64,000 nucleotides of DNA from Gammaproteobacteria bacterium (lineage in GTDB: Bacteria > Pseudomonadota > Gammaproteobacteria > Thiohalobacterales > Thiohalobacteraceae): the NCBI GenBank assembly GCA_019911805.1, contig JAIOJV010000074.1, positions 62,001 to 126,000 of the forward strand, in the 5' to 3' direction. Position 1 is the stretch's first letter. Every line of letters begins with the position of its first letter. The notes beneath the pieces are model-generated. The model was not told the origin of the DNA and did not search any database. It saw nothing but the letters and a program-made list of their open reading frames with translations. Both the position numbers and the translations under genes were made by a program. Below are positions 1 through 9,959 of this stretch, piece by piece.

Positions 1-7
1 GCCCCGT

Positions 8-775
8 TCACTGCTCCAGCGTCACCAGACGCTCGCCGCTGACACGGTTGACGATCTCCACCCGGCGCGCCTCGAAGCTCTGCTCCGGAACCGTCAGCAC
101 CCCCTCGATGCGGTAGACAAGATCCCGTTCCATGTCCTTTATGCGGCGTGCCGCCGGCACATCCGCATAGGCGTAGAAGGTGACATCACCGATGAAAAAG
201 GCGTCTTCCTCACGACGCCAGCCGACCTCCACATCGCGCTGGTAGTAGGTCATGCAGCCGCGCCAGGAATCGGTCCGACAGGGTTCGATCTGACCGATGA
301 GACCATCTGCTGCCTGTGCGCTGCGCAGCGTGCAGGCCTTGTAGGCGCTGGCCTTGGGTGTGGGATCATCGATATGCCAGCGGTCACGCGGCAGCTTTGC
401 CAGTAGCGGCGGAAAATCATCCCGGACCAGGCCCTCGTACTGGAGGCGCAGCCCCTTGGTGACCGGCAGCTCGAACAGGAAGCGGCGCGCGTCGACGTCG
501 TAACGCAGTGCCACGGGGATGTCGATGCGCGCGGCTTCGATGCGCCGATAGGTGTCGCAGCCCACCCGCAGAATCTCGACACGCCGACGGTAGTCCGTCT
601 GCGTCTCATATTCGCCGCGCACCGGGGTGAACTCCTCGCGTGCCTTGCAGCGCTCGTAATCTTCCCAGTAGCGGTCGAAGGTCTGGAGCTTATCGCCGGC
701 CGCGATGACCAGTTCGCCGGCCTGAGCCAGCGTCGCTGACCACAGGAGCAGGCCGAGCAGTTGGGTGAGACGCAT
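8..775 (-). CDS. exported protein of unknown function
   Basis: A 255-residue protein that I do not recognise. An upstream in-frame extension to 988 exists, but the ATG at 775 opens a typical signal peptide (hydrophobic core LLGLLLWSATLAQA, cleavage predicted after AQA near residue 19), so I chose that start. The mature part is rich in Arg, Asp and Tyr and carries six Cys, including CRTDSWRGC, which could form disulfides in the periplasm. There is no membrane anchor after the signal and no known catalytic motif. It is transcribed divergently from galE across a 223-bp gap. Export is inferred with fair confidence; function is unknown. Confidence 0.6.
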   Translation of the reverse strand: MRLTQLLGLLLWSATLAQAGELVIAAGDKLQTFDRYWEDYERCKAREEFTPVRGEYETQTDYRRRVEILRVGCDTYRRIEAARIDIPVALRYDVDARRFLFELPVTKGLRLQYEGLVRDDFPPLLAKLPRDRWHIDDPTPKASAYKACTLRSAQAADGLIGQIEPCRTDSWRGCMTYYQRDVEVGWRREEDAFFIGDVTFYAYADVPAARRIKDMERDLVYRIEGVLTVPEQSFEARRVEIVNRVSGERLVTLEQ

Positions 776-998
776 GGTTTGTATCCTTGAGGCCGCCGCA
801 GGACCACCCGGAGACATGCCCCGGACAGGCCGTCCGGGCCGCCCCTCTTGTTGATTTCGCGCCATTCTAGCCCCGATCGGCACACGGCATCCAGACACGG
901 ACGCCGCCGGTGATTCTGGTATCATCCCTGGCCGGTAGCCGCGCCGCCCCCTGGCCCGCACGGCTGCCGTCCGATAAGAAGAGGGCACGGAGACAACG

Positions 999-2000
999 AT
1001 GACGATGCGGGGAACGCTGGTGACGGGTGGTGCCGGTTACATCGGCAGCCATGTGGTGCGGCAGCTGCTGGAGGCCGGCGAGAAGGTTGTGGTCCTGGAC
1101 AATCTGTCCACCGGCTTCCGCGAGGCCGTGGTGCCCGGCGCCGAACTGGTGGTCGGCGACACCGGCGATCAGACGCTGGTCACTACGCTGCTGAAGCGGC
1201 ACGGCATCGATTCCGTACTGCACTTCGCCGCCCACACCATCGTGCCGGAATCGGTCGCCGACCCCCTGAAGTACTACGGCAACAACACCTGCTGCACACG
1301 CAACCTGCTGAGCTGCTGTCAGGCTGCGGGTGTGCGGCATTTCATCTTCTCGTCGACGGCCGCGGTCTACGGTATTCCGGACGGGCCGATGGCCGACGAG
1401 GATACGCCGAATGCACCCATCAACCCCTACGGCACCTCCAAGCTGATGAGCGAGTGGATGCTGCGCGATCTGTCGGCCGCGACCGACCTGCGCCATGTGG
1501 CGTTGCGCTATTTCAACGTTGCCGGTTGCAGCCCGGACGGCCGCATCGGTCAGTCCACCCGCAAGGCCACGCTGCTCATCAAGGTCGCCTGTGAGGTCGC
1601 GGTGGGTCGGCGTGAGAAGCTGCTGGTGTTCGGTACCGACTACCCGACGCCCGACGGCACCGGTGTGCGCGACTACATCCACGTCGAGGATCTGGCCGAC
1701 GCACACCTGAAGGCACTCGATTATCTGCGCCAGGGCGGTGCCTCGACCACACTCAACTGCGGCTACGGCCACGGCTACAGCGTGAAGGAGGTCATCGACG
1801 CGGTCGAACGCGTCGCCGGCCACAAGATCAAGGTGGAGGACGTCGCGCGCCGCGCCGGCGACCCGCCCTCGCTGGTCGCCACGTCCGACAAGGCCCGCAG
1901 CGTACTCGGCTGGACGCCGCGTTTCGACGACCTGGATCTGATCGTGAAGACATCACTGGAATGGGAAAGGAAACTCGCCAACGGCGAGGTGTATGGCTGA
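999..2000 (+). CDS. galE: UDP-glucose 4-epimerase GalE
   Basis: Extended short-chain dehydrogenase of 333 residues (family usually about 338) that interconverts UDP-glucose and UDP-galactose (or the N-acetyl forms) in the cytoplasm with bound NAD. The Rossmann motif GGAGYIG lies at residues 10-16, the SST catalytic serine/threonine segment near residue 120, and the YxxxK pair is Tyr144/Lys148 (YGTSK). The start at 999 is preceded by a GGAG-like ribosome site. It faces two other nucleotide-sugar genes across a 435-bp inverted repeat, which fits a role in making polysaccharide or LPS precursors. Substrate range cannot be told from sequence alone. Confidence 0.93.
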   Translation: MTMRGTLVTGGAGYIGSHVVRQLLEAGEKVVVLDNLSTGFREAVVPGAELVVGDTGDQTLVTTLLKRHGIDSVLHFAAHTIVPESVADPLKYYGNNTCCTRNLLSCCQAAGVRHFIFSSTAAVYGIPDGPMADEDTPNAPINPYGTSKLMSEWMLRDLSAATDLRHVALRYFNVAGCSPDGRIGQSTRKATLLIKVACEVAVGRREKLLVFGTDYPTPDGTGVRDYIHVEDLADAHLKALDYLRQGGASTTLNCGYGHGYSVKEVIDAVERVAGHKIKVEDVARRAGDPPSLVATSDKARSVLGWTPRFDDLDLIVKTSLEWERKLANGEVYG

Positions 2001-2424
2001 ACCACGCAGGCGCACGCAGAAAACCAATAAAAACCTATTGGCCACGGAAACACACGGAATAACACGGAAGAAAACCTGATTTGATCACTGCGGTCCCATA
2101 AATTCCGCAACATGGTTCCGAGCGGCCACCGGCAAGACCGTCGGCCGCAGGGATGCGGCCGTCGAGCCTACAGGGACAAGGTGAGACCGCACAGCGGTCG
2201 AGAAGGTGCCCTGGGGCAAGTATTCACGGCGGGTCTTGCCGGTGGCCGCTCGGAACCATATCCCCGCAGCTGCCAACCATGCCAATGACCACGCCAGGAC
2301 TCGCCGCCTATTACGCTATGTAGAACATTTATGGGACAGCAGTGTGATTTGATTATTTCCGTGTAGTTCCGTGTGTTTCCGTGGCCAATACGTTTTTTGG
2401 TTTCCCCGCATGCGCCTGCGTGCT
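2001..2424. repeat. nested inverted-repeat module, CACGGAA class (module A)
   Basis: This fills the gap between convergent galE and the epimerase at 2436. The outer arms (2001-2102 and 2328-2424) are about 100-bp imperfect inverted copies. Each holds a two-unit CACGCAG repeat and a three-unit, 10-bp-period CACGGAA repeat and ends in TCCCATAAA. Inside, a perfect 28-bp inverted pair (2112-2139 against 2232-2259, starting ATGGTTCCGAGCGG) encloses a small hairpin, GACCGC/GCGGTC. The whole could fold into one long stem in DNA or in RNA from either side. No gene is supported here; the open frames are artefacts of the repeats. Confidence 0.85.
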
Positions 2425-2435
2425 GGACGGGGTTT

Positions 2436-3443
2436 TCAGACCTTGAAGTATTCCCGGTACCAGGCCACGAAGCGCGCGATGCCGTCCTCGACCGAGGTGG
2501 CCGGCTGGTAGCCGACATCCTGCACCAGATCCTCGACATCGGCGTAGGTGTCGGGTACGTCGCCGAGTTGCAGCGGCAGCAGGTTTATCTCGGCCTTTTC
2601 CCCCAGACAGTCCTCCAGCACCTGGATGTAGTGCATCAGCTCCACCGGCTGGTTGTTGCCGATGTTGTAGAGCCGGTAGGGCGCGTTGCTGGTCGCCGAA
2701 TCGGGGACATCGCTGCGCCAGTCGGGATTCGGTGCGGGGATACGGTCGAGTGTGCGGATCACGCCTTCGACGATGTCGTCGATGTAGGTGAAATCACGAC
2801 GGTGCTTGCCATAGTTGAACACGTCGATGGGTTTGCCGGCGAGGATGTTGCGCGTGAACATGAACAGCGCCATGTCCGGACGGCCCCACGGCCCATAGAC
2901 GGTGAAGAAGCGCAGGCCGGTGGTCGGCAGACGGAACAGGTGACTGTAGGTGTGCGCCATCAGCTCGTTGGCCTTCTTGCTGGCCGCGTACAGGCTCACC
3001 GGGTGATCGACGTTGTGGTGCACCGAAAACGGCATCGTGGTGTTGGCGCCGTACACCGAGCTGCTGGAGGCGTAGACCAGGTGCTCCACGCCCTGGTGGC
3101 GGCAACCCTCGAGGATGTTCACGAAGCCGACCAGGTTGGTGTCGACATAGGCGTGCGGGTTCTCCAGCGAATAGCGCACACCGGCCTGGGCGGCAAGGTT
3201 CACCACCCGGTGCGGCTGGTGCTGCGCGAACACCGCGGCGATGGCGGCACGATCCTCGAGGTTCACGCGCACATCGGTGAACCCGGGATACCGGGCGACC
3301 CGCGCCAGGCGTGCCTGCTTCAGCTCGACGTCATAATAATCATTGAGGTTATCGATGCCGATGACCTCGTCACCGCGTTCCAACAGGCGCATGGCCAGGT
3401 TCGAGCCGATGAATCCGGCTGTGCCGGTGATCAGTACCTTCAT
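2436..3443 (-). CDS. UDP-glucuronate 4-epimerase-like NAD-dependent epimerase
   Basis: A 335-residue extended SDR protein. GTAGFIGSN (residues 7-15) binds NAD, SSSSVYG near residues 126-132 supplies the catalytic Ser, and YAASK is Tyr152/Lys156. The region around [15 protein letters not shown] and the 335-residue length fit the UDP-glucuronate 4-epimerase group (Cap1J/LpsL-like), which makes UDP-galacturonate for capsule, exopolysaccharide or LPS. It lies 31 bp downstream of the sugar dehydrogenase gene on the same strand, so the two are probably co-transcribed. The exact sugar is inferred from family resemblance only. Confidence 0.85.
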   Translation of the reverse strand: MKVLITGTAGFIGSNLAMRLLERGDEVIGIDNLNDYYDVELKQARLARVARYPGFTDVRVNLEDRAAIAAVFAQHQPHRVVNLAAQAGVRYSLENPHAYVDTNLVGFVNILEGCRHQGVEHLVYASSSSVYGANTTMPFSVHHNVDHPVSLYAASKKANELMAHTYSHLFRLPTTGLRFFTVYGPWGRPDMALFMFTRNILAGKPIDVFNYGKHRRDFTYIDDIVEGVIRTLDRIPAPNPDWRSDVPDSATSNAPYRLYNIGNNQPVELMHYIQVLEDCLGEKAEINLLPLQLGDVPDTYADVEDLVQDVGYQPATSVEDGIARFVAWYREYFKV

Positions 3444-3474
3444 GTGGATCCTCGTGATGTGCGGTCGATGCCGG

Positions 3475-4752
<1,278 letters not shown>

Positions 4753-5104
4753 GTTGCTATCCTTCTCGCGGCGTCTTTAGTTGTTTGTGAACCCCGGCAC
4801 TGCGCCCATACCGGCGCCCGGCAGGCCCATGCATGGCCGCAAATGGCGCGTAGTCTACCGTAGTCCACCGGCCGGCGGCGACTGTTGGCCAGCCGTTTTG
4901 GCGCCCTGCGCTGTCAGGCTTTTCCGCAGCCGATCCTGGGCTTACGCCCACAGTCCGGCCAGCGGGGTCCGGTGCGCACGGCCGGCCGGTCCGTCTATCG
5001 AATTAACCGATTGGTTGGACAGGGATCTTGCAGTAGCATCAAGAGCGCTGTCCCTGAAAAAAAGACAGTGCAGGCTTTCATCGGGCTCTAGGGAAGGCAT
5101 CACG
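4753..5104. other. divergent intergenic region with a leader hairpin
   Basis: A 352-bp gap between the sugar dehydrogenase (minus) and the HTH-receiver gene (plus), with no credible ORF. It must hold both promoters, but I see no convincing sigma70 pair. A 7-of-8 bp stem, GCGCTGTC (5045-5052) with GACAGTGC (5064-5071), enclosing an A-rich loop, lies 30-60 bp before the ATG at 5105 and may sit in the mRNA leader. Confidence 0.45.
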
Positions 5105-5686
5105 ATGGATTCCAAAAACTATTACACCCCCAATGAGGTGGCCCAGCTGTTCATGGTGTCACCCGTCACCGTCCGGCAATGGGCACAGAAGGGGCTGCTG
5201 CACGCAGCACTGACCGCGGGCGGCCACCGCCGGTTCCTGCATCAGGAACTGATCCGCTTCGCCGAGGAGCGCGGGCTGACGCCGAATTGGCCGGTAAATG
5301 GCGGCAAGCATGTCCTGATCGTCGAGGACGACCTCCACTTCGGTGAATTCCTCCAGGCCTTTCTCGGCGGACGCCCCGGCGTCGATGGCGTCGAGATCGC
5401 AACCAACGGCTTCGAGGCCGGGCGCCGGGTCGAGACCCTGCACCCCGATATCGTGCTGCTCGACCTGACCATGCCCGGACTGGACGGCTTCACGATCTGT
5501 CACCGGCTCAAGGGCGATCGCGGCACCCGCGACATCCGCGTGATCGCCATGAGCGGCGCGCCGACGACGGATAATGTCCAGCGCATCCTGGCGGCCGGTG
5601 CGGAGGCGTGCCTGCCAAAGCCGATCGATACCTATCGGCTGCTGGAACTGCTGCACCTCGATGAACCGGGTGTCGCCGCGCACTGA
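5105..5686 (+). CDS. MerR-type HTH / receiver-domain fusion regulator
   Basis: A 193-residue protein with an N-terminal excisionase/MerR-like winged helix (residues about 6-57; YYTPNEVAQLF, then GGHRRF) followed by a CheY-like receiver domain (about 67-190). The receiver looks functional: acidic pair Glu74/Asp75 and Asp76, phospho-acceptor Asp120 (LLDLTMPG), Ser150 and Lys172. The order is the reverse of ordinary response regulators. The ATG at 5105 has a strong GGGAAGG site; a longer reading frame upstream lacks homology-like sequence. No histidine kinase is adjacent, so the partner is unknown. It lies next to sugar-precursor genes, but a regulatory link is only a guess. Confidence 0.8.
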   Translation: MDSKNYYTPNEVAQLFMVSPVTVRQWAQKGLLHAALTAGGHRRFLHQELIRFAEERGLTPNWPVNGGKHVLIVEDDLHFGEFLQAFLGGRPGVDGVEIATNGFEAGRRVETLHPDIVLLDLTMPGLDGFTICHRLKGDRGTRDIRVIAMSGAPTTDNVQRILAAGAEACLPKPIDTYRLLELLHLDEPGVAAH

Positions 5687-5764
5687 GCGGCGGGTGCACG
5701 ACGGGGGTAGGGCTGGGGTGCGGGTGGTGTGCGGTCAGTACCCCGGGCAGATGGCTGGCGGGCG

Positions 5765-6505
5765 TCAGTCCCGGCCAGGCGACTGCCCGTCTGCGGCCAT
5801 CCGCCGCCAGATGCAGCGCCCGTCGCTGGCTGCGTCGATCGCCTGCAGGCGCGCGGCATGTGCCTGCTCCTCGGTGCGGCTGGCGCGGATCACGCGCAGC
5901 GGCGGACGCGTCGCGCTCAACCGGCGGATGACCGCACCACCTGCGGCCGTCGTGTCCGCCTGCGCGCCTTCCAGCGACAGGCTGCTCTGCCCGCCCGTCA
6001 TCGCGAGATAGACGTCGGCGAGGATCTCCGCGTCCAGCAGGGCACCGTGCAGCTCGCGCCGCGTATTGTCGACGGCGTAGCGCTTGCAGAGGGCGTCGAG
6101 ATTGTTCTTCTGTCCCGGGTGCAGGCGCCGCGCCAGGGCCAGTGTATCGAGCACAGCGCAGTAGCTGCCGATGTCGCCGTGGTCTGCGCCCAGCAGCTTC
6201 AGCTCATGGTTGAGGAACCCCACGTCGAAAGGCGCGTTGTGGATGACGAGCTCGGCATCGCGCACGAATTCCAGGAAATCCTCGACGATGTCGGCGAAGC
6301 GCGGCTTGTCGGCCAGGGACGCGTCGGTGATGCCGTGGACCTCGACGGCCCCGGGATCGATCAGCCGGTCGGGCTGCAGATACTGATGGAAACTGCGGCC
6401 AGTGTGCCGGCGGTTGACCAGTTCCACGCAGCCAATCTCGATGATGCGATGCCCGTCGGCCGGTTCCAGGCCGGTGGTCTCGGTATCCAGCACGATCTGA
6501 CGCAT
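5765..6505 (-). CDS. dnaQ: DNA polymerase III epsilon subunit (3'-5' exonuclease)
   Basis: A 246-residue proofreading exonuclease of the DEDDh family. Exo I is DTET at residues 7-10, Exo II is HNAPFDVGF with Asp94, and Exo III has His153 and Asp158 (HGALLDAE). The C-terminal tail after about residue 185 is the region that contacts the polymerase alpha subunit. The start is set by a good GGAGGAA site. It follows rnhA on the same strand, the usual gammaproteobacterial pairing, but a 352-bp repeat-filled gap separates them, so the genes may be transcribed separately. Confidence 0.95.
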   Translation of the reverse strand: MRQIVLDTETTGLEPADGHRIIEIGCVELVNRRHTGRSFHQYLQPDRLIDPGAVEVHGITDASLADKPRFADIVEDFLEFVRDAELVIHNAPFDVGFLNHELKLLGADHGDIGSYCAVLDTLALARRLHPGQKNNLDALCKRYAVDNTRRELHGALLDAEILADVYLAMTGGQSSLSLEGAQADTTAAGGAVIRRLSATRPPLRVIRASRTEEQAHAARLQAIDAASDGRCIWRRMAADGQSPGRD

Positions 6506-6857
6506 CTTCTCATTCCTCCCCTACCCAGGTTCACTCAGACCCTGACAGCGCATACGGAAGCCGATTTCTTGGAAATATGGCCACGGAAGCACACGGAACA
6601 ACACGGAAATGATTGGTCGCAGGGCGCATCGAGGCGTAGCCTGACGCACCAGAACAGGTAGCAACCGCGCGGCTTGTTCGCTGGGCTTTTACATGCAAGT
6701 AGTTTCGACTTGATCTGACACCTGCCGCACCGAAATCCCGCGCCACGGTGCGTTGCTTACGCCGACGCATCCTACCCGGGATTTTGCCATAAGCATTCTT
6801 TCCGTGTTGTTCCGTGTGCTTCCGTGGCCAAGCGGGTGTACGTACCGGCCGTTCCAC
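6506..6857. repeat. inverted-repeat module, CACGGAA class (module B)
   Basis: A 352-bp gap between dnaQ and rnhA. A perfect 32-bp inverted pair (6578-6609 and 6799-6830) is made of three CACGGAA units at 10-bp period, beginning TGGCCACGGAAGCACACGGA. Between the arms lies a hairpin-forming segment at 6624-6650 (GCGCATCGAGGCGTAGCCTG, then ACGCACC), which also occurs in module C, and a second, oppositely oriented GGTGCGT-type segment near 6745-6777. I see no protein-coding signal; a frame that crosses the repeats is spurious. Confidence 0.85.
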
Positions 6858-7307
6858 TCAGTCCCGTTGCAGCAATTCGTCGATACCCCGGTTGGCCAGT
6901 TGATCGGCACGTTCATTCTCCGGATGTCCGGCATGACCCTTTACCCAGTGCCAGGTGATGTCGTGCTGCGCCGCGAGCCGGTCCAGCTCCTGCCACAGAT
7001 CGACGTTCTTTACCGGCTGACGCGCGGAATTCTTCCAGTCCCTGCGTTTCCAGCCGGGCAGCCATTCGGTGATGCCCTGCTGCACGTACTTGGAATCGGT
7101 CGTCAGCCGCACCCGACAACGCCGCGTGAGCGATTCCAGGGCGCGGATCGCGGCCGTCAGTTCCATGCGGTTGTTGGTGGTGTGCACCTCGCCACCATGG
7201 AGTTCCTTCTCGGTGCCGTTGAAGCGCAGCACGGCGCCCCAGCCGCCCGGGCCCGGATTGCCGCGACAGGCGCCATCGGTAAAGATCTCCACGACTTTGG
7301 TACTCAT
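6858..7307 (-). CDS. rnhA: ribonuclease HI
   Basis: A 149-residue RNase HI that cuts the RNA strand of RNA-DNA hybrids in the cytoplasm. The acidic metal ligands are visible: Asp11 ([11 protein letters not shown]), Glu49 (NRMEL), Asp71 (TTDSKYV) and the Asp in NERADQLA near residue 135. The basic protrusion segment KRRDWKNS is present. The start at 7307 overlaps the stop of the upstream methyltransferase as ATGA, so the pair is translationally coupled. A longer upstream frame exists but runs over that gene's end. Confidence 0.96.
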   Translation of the reverse strand: MSTKVVEIFTDGACRGNPGPGGWGAVLRFNGTEKELHGGEVHTTNNRMELTAAIRALESLTRRCRVRLTTDSKYVQQGITEWLPGWKRRDWKNSARQPVKNVDLWQELDRLAAQHDITWHWVKGHAGHPENERADQLANRGIDELLQRD

Positions 7308-8068
7308 GACAGTCGGTCCCGGCGGCTCGGTTCGACCAGCCCCCCGAGCAGACTGCGGCGGGGACGCCAACGCGGCCGGATGGGCGTCAGCCCCACCACG
7401 CGCTTACGCGCCAGCAGCTGATAGCCGGCCGCCGGTATGGGCCAGCCGCGCCGGGCCAACCGGTCCAGGACCTCCAGGCGTTGCAGCGCGAATCCGCCCT
7501 GCAGCGGCGGCCGGAAGAACAGCGGTGTGCAGGCGACGGTATCGAAACCCAGCAACGCCAGCCAGTCCCGCACCCGGGTCTGGCTGATGAAGCGGCCGGT
7601 CCAGGGCGCCCGGCGCCGCCAGCCGTACAGCAGGCGCCACAGACCCCACAACCCGTACGGATTGAAGCCAAGGATCAGTACATGCCCCTCCGGGATCAGG
7701 CAGCGATCGACCTCGCGCAGCACCTCGTGCGGCTGCTCCACGAATTCGAGGGTATGCGGCAGGATCACCACGTCCAGGGCGTCGGTGCTGATCGGCAGGG
7801 CCTGGGCGGCCCCGACCAGGCCGGCCGTAGCGTGCGGCGTGCGGGGCATCACAATCCGGTGGCCGATCCGACTGGCGCCCAGGGGCGATGCCCCCCAGGG
7901 AGGAGACACCAGCAGCAGATGAAAGCCAAAAAGAGTAGAAATTACTTCGCGAACAGATGACAACTCGACGTTTTCGTATGCTTTTCCTAATGGTGTCTCA
8001 TACCATTCGCTAAGCCCTGCCAGACCATCGGCATCACTCAGGGGGGGGCTGGGGCGGCGCGGCTTCAT
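7304..8068 (-). CDS. SAM-dependent methyltransferase-like protein
   Basis: A 254-residue protein of the class I methyltransferase fold, by the pattern [29 protein letters not shown] split over residues about 98-126, as in Methyltransf_11 proteins next to rnhA in other gammaproteobacteria. The usual glycine-rich SAM loop is degenerate here ([10 protein letters not shown]), so activity is uncertain. A run of eight C residues lies at codons 7-10, and the first third of the gene is more AT-rich than its surroundings. It overlaps rnhA by ATGA. Substrate unknown. Confidence 0.65.
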   Translation of the reverse strand: MKPRRPSPPLSDADGLAGLSEWYETPLGKAYENVELSSVREVISTLFGFHLLLVSPPWGASPLGASRIGHRIVMPRTPHATAGLVGAAQALPISTDALDVVILPHTLEFVEQPHEVLREVDRCLIPEGHVLILGFNPYGLWGLWRLLYGWRRRAPWTGRFISQTRVRDWLALLGFDTVACTPLFFRPPLQGGFALQRLEVLDRLARRGWPIPAAGYQLLARKRVVGLTPIRPRWRPRRSLLGGLVEPSRRDRLS

Positions 8069-8188
8069 GGTCGTGCATCATACCCGAACTCCAGTGATGC
8101 GCGCAGACGCCGAAACCACGATGTAGTCGGTTGACCCATCCACCCGCGGCTGTCAGCATGCCGGCCGGACCATTGGGGGAAAGTAACG

Positions 8189-9826
8189 ATGCCGGGAAGG
8201 ATTTTCAAAATCGGGGCGCGTTGCGGCCTGTACGCCGTGCTCTGCACCTGCCTCGGCTGCAGCCTGCAGGCCGTCAGCCACCAGACGCCCGAACAAGAAC
8301 ACCTACCGGCCACCGCGATGCTGCCGGTGACGGCGGATCAGGATCGGATCTCCGTGGCAACCGACCTCCCGGACGGCAGCACGGAGGACCCGCTGGAATC
8401 CGTTTCCGGTACGAGGCCCCTGTTGGCCTGGGAGCGCATGCGCGAGGAGTTCCGCCTGCCCGAACAGCAGCATCGGCGCCTGGATGTCCACATCGACTGG
8501 TTCCAGCGCAACCCCGCCTACCTCGACCGGGTCTTCGACCGCGCCGACCCCTTCCTCGCCTGGATCCTCGACCGGCTCGAGGAACACGACATGCCGGCCG
8601 AGATCGCACTGCTGCCGATCGTCGAGAGTGGCTTTCAACCCTTCGCCTATTCGCACGGCCGCGCCGCGGGGCTGTGGCAATTCATTCCGGGAACCGGCGA
8701 CCGCTTCGGTCTGAAGCGGAACTGGTGGTACGACGGCCGCCGCGACGTGGTCGACTCCACCCAGGCCGCGATCGAATACCTGTCCTATCTGCATCGCTAC
8801 TTCGACGGCGACTGGCTGCTGGCACTGGCCGCCTACAATTCGGGGGAAGGGACGGTCAAACGGGCCGTGGAGCGCAATCGCGCGCAGGGCAAGCCCACCG
8901 ACTTCTGGCATCTCGACCTGCCGCGTGAGACCCGCGAGTACGTACCCAAGCTGCTCGCCCTGCGCGACATCGTCGCCGACCCCGACCGCTATGCCATCGA
9001 ACTGCCGGACCTGGATGCCGAGGCGCAGATCACGCTGGTGGACACCGCCGGCCAGATCGACCTGGCCCTGGCCGCCGACCTCGCCGATCTGAACATCGCC
9101 GAACTCTACCGCCTCAATCCCGGCTTCAATCGCTGGGCCACCGACCCGAACGGGCCGCACCGCCTGGTAATCCCGGTGGCTGCGGCGGAGGGCTTCGCTG
9201 CCAATCTCGCCGGGCTGCCCGACGAGCAACGCATCACCTGGAAGCGCCATCAGATCAAACGCGGTGAGACCCTGGTGCAGATCGCGCAGCGCTATCACAC
9301 GACCGTGGCATTGCTGCAGAAGACCAACGAACTGAAGGGCCACAATATCCGTATCGGCGATCATCTGTTGATCCCGGTCGCGCAACGCGAACTGACCGCG
9401 TATACGCTCAGTGCGCCCCAGCGCGAACGTGCGCGGGTCGAGACCAAGGTCAGCCAGGGTGCTGGCACCTATACTGTCGGCAGCGGCGATACCCTCTGGG
9501 AGATCGCCCGCCGCCACCAGCTATCCGTCGCCCAGCTGGCCCGCATGAATGGCATGGCCCCGCGTGACCTGCTGCGACCCGGCCGCACGCTGGTCGTCGG
9601 CAAGGGCGCCAAGGCCACCACCGTCTCGGCGCACCCGGTCGCGCCCCGTCAGAAAGTCCACTACACCGTCCGCCAGGGCGATTCGCTGGCGCGCATATCG
9701 CAGCGTTTCCGCGTCTCGGTCGCCGACCTGCGCAGCTGGAACAAATTGAACACCCAGGCCTATCTGCAACCCGGTCAGCACCTGGTTCTGTACGTGGACG
9801 TCACCCGCCAGGCGGGTAACAGCTGA
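8189..9826 (+). CDS. mltD: membrane-bound lytic murein transglycosylase D
   Basis: A 545-residue lytic transglycosylase that cuts peptidoglycan glycan strands to 1,6-anhydro ends. The N-terminus has a signal ending in CLGC, a near-lipobox with Cys24 as candidate lipid site. The SLT domain spans about residues 115-260, with catalytic Glu146 in VESGFQPFAYS and the downstream GLWQFIPGTG. Three LysM peptidoglycan-binding repeats follow at about 352-394, 425-470 and 489-534. Ribosome site GGGGGAAAG precedes 8189. It is divergent from the methyltransferase; gloB, often found between these genes, is absent here. Confidence 0.93.
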   Translation: MPGRIFKIGARCGLYAVLCTCLGCSLQAVSHQTPEQEHLPATAMLPVTADQDRISVATDLPDGSTEDPLESVSGTRPLLAWERMREEFRLPEQQHRRLDVHIDWFQRNPAYLDRVFDRADPFLAWILDRLEEHDMPAEIALLPIVESGFQPFAYSHGRAAGLWQFIPGTGDRFGLKRNWWYDGRRDVVDSTQAAIEYLSYLHRYFDGDWLLALAAYNSGEGTVKRAVERNRAQGKPTDFWHLDLPRETREYVPKLLALRDIVADPDRYAIELPDLDAEAQITLVDTAGQIDLALAADLADLNIAELYRLNPGFNRWATDPNGPHRLVIPVAAAEGFAANLAGLPDEQRITWKRHQIKRGETLVQIAQRYHTTVALLQKTNELKGHNIRIGDHLLIPVAQRELTAYTLSAPQRERARVETKVSQGAGTYTVGSGDTLWEIARRHQLSVAQLARMNGMAPRDLLRPGRTLVVGKGAKATTVSAHPVAPRQKVHYTVRQGDSLARISQRFRVSVADLRSWNKLNTQAYLQPGQHLVLYVDVTRQAGNS

Positions 9827-9842
9827 CGGGCGGGGAAGAAGA

Positions 9843-9861
9843 CAGGTTTTACCAAAACCTG
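9843..9861 (+). terminator. possible hairpin after mltD
   Basis: A perfect 8-bp stem, CAGGTTTT/AAAACCTG with a 3-base loop, begins 16 bp past the mltD stop. It is not followed by a T run, so intrinsic termination is doubtful. Confidence 0.35.
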
Positions 9862-9959
9862 CATCAACAAAGCCTCACGCCGTGTTCACCCCGCATGTCG
9901 CCGGCAACCAGCCCCTGCCCGGCACCCGCGCGCCTTCGCATTGAACGCCGTTCGAGTGT

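Noticed and set aside
2085-2285. ORFs running through module A and similar frames in modules B, C and D (6531-6857, 25056-25712, 28793-29050)
   Set aside because: They are open only because the repeats lack stops; no ribosome site, no family resemblance, and they cross repeat arms or tRNA genes.
2001-2424. Insertion sequence or transposon at module A
   Set aside because: No transposase gene and no clear target duplication can be seen; a non-autonomous element is possible but unproven.
5021-5050. Sigma54-like TTGGACAGGGATCTTGCA before the HTH-receiver gene
   Set aside because: The GG and GC elements are 11 instead of 10 bases apart and the -24 box is imperfect.
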